From: DATJJW01 sp035491935
GTDB lineage: Bacteria > Pseudomonadota > Alphaproteobacteria > ATCC43930 > CGMCC-115725
Length of the DNA: 19,217 nt
Direction of reading: 5' to 3'
Assembly: GCA_035491935.1 (NCBI GenBank)
Contig: DATJJW010000181.1
Location: forward strand, 1 to 19,217
The stretch's first letter is position 1. Every line of letters starts with the position of its first letter. The notes beneath the pieces are model-generated. The model did no database searches and was not told the origin of the DNA. It was given only the letters and a program-made list of their open reading frames with translations. The position numbers were made by a program, and so were the translations under genes. Shown piece by piece: positions 17,500 to 19,217 of this stretch.

Positions 17500-18606
17500 A
17501 TGAATGAGCATGTCGAGATCGTTATCGCCGGTGCCGGCGTCGTCGGGCTGGCGATCGCCCGGGAGCTGGCACTGGCCGGCCGTGAGGTCATGGTGCTGGA
17601 GGCGGCCGATGCCATCGGCACCGTCACATCCTCGCGCAACAGTGAGGTGATCCATGCCGGCCTCTATTATTCGCCGGGCAGCCTGAAGGCGCGGTTCTGC
17701 GTCGAGGGCCGCGACCGTCTTTACGATTATTGCCGGCGGCTCGACGTGCCGCATCGGCGGCTCGGCAAGCTGCTGGTCGCAGCCGATGCGGCGGATTTAG
17801 CGGCGCTGGAAAAGGTCGAGGCCCGCGCCCGGGCCAATGGCGTCGACGATCTGCGCTGGCTGAGCGGGCAGGAAGCAAAAGCCCTCGAGCCCGAGCTGGC
17901 CTGCATCGGCGCATTGTTCTCGCCCTCGACCGGCATCATCGACAGCCACGCGCTGATGCTGGCCTACCAGGGCGAGGCCGAGGCGGCTGGCGCGATGATC
18001 GTCTGCCTTGCCCCGGTCGAACATGCTGCGATGCGGCCGTCCGGCGGCTTCACCCTGCATATCGGCGGTGCCGAGCCGATGGATCTCGATTGCGATTGTC
18101 TCATCAACAGCGCCGGCCTCGACGCCGTGGCGCTCGCCTCGCGTATCGAGGGGCTGGCCCCGGATCGCCTGCCCGAAGCCTATCTCTGCAAGGGGTCCTA
18201 CTACACGCTGGCCGGCCGGGCGCCGTTCCGGCACCTGATCTATCCGGCCCCCGAACATGCCGGGCTGGGCGTGCATCTCACTCTCGATCTGGGTGGCCAG
18301 GCCCGCTTCGGCCCCGATGTCGAGTGGACGGACCATATCGATTACACCGTCGATCCGGCGCGGGCGCGCGGCTTCTATGCGGCGATCCGCCGCTATTGGC
18401 CGGGCCTGCCCGACGGCGCCTTGGCTCCCGGCTATAGCGGCATGCGGCCGAAAATCAGCGGCCCGGACGAGACCGCCGCGGATTTTCGTATCGACGGGCC
18501 GGAAGCGACCGGTATCGCCGGCCTCGTCAACCTCTTCGGCATCGAATCACCCGGTCTGACCGCCTCGCCGGCCATTGCCCGATACGTCGCCACTCTGATT
18601 GGTTGA
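17500..18606 (+). CDS. FAD-dependent oxidoreductase of the L-2-hydroxyglutarate dehydrogenase (LhgO/L2HGDH) family
   Basis: 368 residues with a DAO-type fold. The N-terminal Rossmann motif is Gly11-Ala-Gly13-Val-Val-Gly16, with Glu34 ending the second strand for FAD ribose binding. It is followed by the family signature SSRNSEVIHAGLYYSPGSLKARFC (residues 44-67, here with His52-Ala-Gly54). The C-terminus has NLFGIESPGLTASPAIARYV, the second FAD-contact block. The protein is shorter than E. coli LhgO (about 420 residues), though the compact form is common in alphaproteobacteria. The probable reaction is oxidation of L-2-hydroxyglutarate or a related 2-hydroxyacid to the 2-oxo acid, passing electrons to the quinone pool or oxygen. 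The start lies 11 bases after creA with only a weak ribosome site, suggesting coupling. The substrate is not proved. Confidence 0.88.
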   Translation: MNEHVEIVIAGAGVVGLAIARELALAGREVMVLEAADAIGTVTSSRNSEVIHAGLYYSPGSLKARFCVEGRDRLYDYCRRLDVPHRRLGKLLVAADAADLAALEKVEARARANGVDDLRWLSGQEAKALEPELACIGALFSPSTGIIDSHALMLAYQGEAEAAGAMIVCLAPVEHAAMRPSGGFTLHIGGAEPMDLDCDCLINSAGLDAVALASRIEGLAPDRLPEAYLCKGSYYTLAGRAPFRHLIYPAPEHAGLGVHLTLDLGGQARFGPDVEWTDHIDYTVDPARARGFYAAIRRYWPGLPDGALAPGYSGMRPKISGPDETAADFRIDGPEATGIAGLVNLFGIESPGLTASPAIARYVATLIG

Positions 18607-18711
18607 AACCGGCCCCATCGTCCTTCCGCGCCCCATCGATAATAGAACGTCAACCATAAACGTCGACACTCAGAGATTGCGCTCAACCACGCCTCGTCTG
18701 GGAGATCCCCC

Positions 18712-19217
18712 GTGCGCCTACTCGACAACATCAGCATCAGGGCCAAGGTTCTCGCCGCCTTCGGCATCATCCTGGTCGCCATTGCTGCGCTCGCTACCGT
18801 GTCGATAGCCCGCATGGCCGTGATGAACACCAATGCGGAAAGCATTCGAAACCAGTATCTGCCGAATACGAACTTCATCGGCGTGATCCGCTTCGACATG
18901 ATGCGGTTCCGGCAAATCGAAGCCGCCCATGTCCTGGAGACTGAACCTGCGGACAAGGCCAAGGAAGCCGCAACGCTGAGCCAGCTCAAACAGCAGATCG
19001 AGACCGTCTGGAGCCAATACGAGAAGATGCCGGCAACCGGCGACGAAAAGGCGATCAGGGACAATTTCCGCAAGAGCTGGCAAGCCTATCTGGCCCAGGA
19101 CGACCAGTTGTTGACCCTGTCGAATGCCAATCTGCGGGACATGGCGACGAGCCTCTACATCGGCGACATGCGCACCGTGTTCAACAAGGTCGCCGACCGG
19201 CTGGCCGACGACGGCCT
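18712..19217 (+). CDS. Methyl-accepting chemotaxis protein, N-terminal part (cut by window edge)
   Basis: 168 codons are visible and the frame is open to the end of the window. The protein begins MRLLDNISIRAKVLAAFGII, a short basic N-terminus running into a transmembrane helix (about 13-36). A periplasmic four-helix-bundle ligand domain of the 4HB_MCP type follows, with characteristic NYxPN-like text (NQYLPNTNFIGVIRFDMMRFRQIEAAHVL) and helix SWQAYLAQDDQLL. HAMP and signalling domains would lie beyond the window, so the assignment as a chemoreceptor rather than another sensor is by N-terminal similarity. The start is GTG, with GGGAGA at 18700-18705 and a 6-base spacer. It has its own 105-base upstream region and is not coupled to the oxidoreductase. 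Confidence 0.8.
   Translation, partial: MRLLDNISIRAKVLAAFGIILVAIAALATVSIARMAVMNTNAESIRNQYLPNTNFIGVIRFDMMRFRQIEAAHVLETEPADKAKEAATLSQLKQQIETVWSQYEKMPATGDEKAIRDNFRKSWQAYLAQDDQLLTLSNANLRDMATSLYIGDMRTVFNKVADRLADDG

Overview
The window looks like chromosomal DNA from a free-living alphaproteobacterium, probably of the Rhodospirillales/Azospirillales type. The genes have strongly GC-rich third codon positions. The outer-membrane porin, the TPR-glycosyltransferase protein and the paired palindromic intergenic repeats are all familiar from that group. The species cannot be fixed from the sequence alone. No tRNA, rRNA, CRISPR array, transposase or phage gene was seen.

Layout: (1) the 5' end of a minus-strand lipoprotein gene (1-142), then a 372-base gap with small hairpins; (2) a plus-strand methionine operon (515-5991): an ArsR-type regulator fused to a methyltransferase-like domain (SahR-like), metF and a full-length cobalamin-dependent metH. 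A promoter and palindromic operator sit directly against the regulator's start codon, and a long hairpin terminator follows metH; (3) an AT-rich leader with competing hairpins and a MarR-type regulator (6271-6708), convergent with a Porin_O_P-like outer-membrane porin that has a polyglutamine coiled coil; (4) a 544-base gap, an orphan HigA-type antitoxin/regulator and a class II aldolase; (5) two intergenic palindromic repeats and a minus-strand FkbM methyltransferase; (6) a haloacetate-dehalogenase-like hydrolase, divergent from a long-chain ChrA chromate transporter; (7) a minus-strand protein of about 1030 residues joining a GT2 glycosyltransferase, a methyltransferase-like domain, TPRs and a GT9/heptosyltransferase-like domain; (8) creA and an LhgO-like FAD oxidoreductase in tandem, then the N-terminal part of a chemotaxis receptor cut by the window end.

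The clearest functional unit is sahR-metF-metH. MetF makes 5-methyltetrahydrofolate, MetH uses it to remethylate homocysteine, and the regulator plausibly senses S-adenosylhomocysteine. The other genes look like ordinary chromosomal neighbours rather than one accessory system, and no convincing new defence or mobile system was seen. The items most worth a second look are the predicted leaderless, operator-overlapped start of the regulator, the attenuator-like leader of the MarR gene, the multi-module glycosyltransferase, the Trp replacement in the hydrolase halide pocket and the orphan HigA locus.
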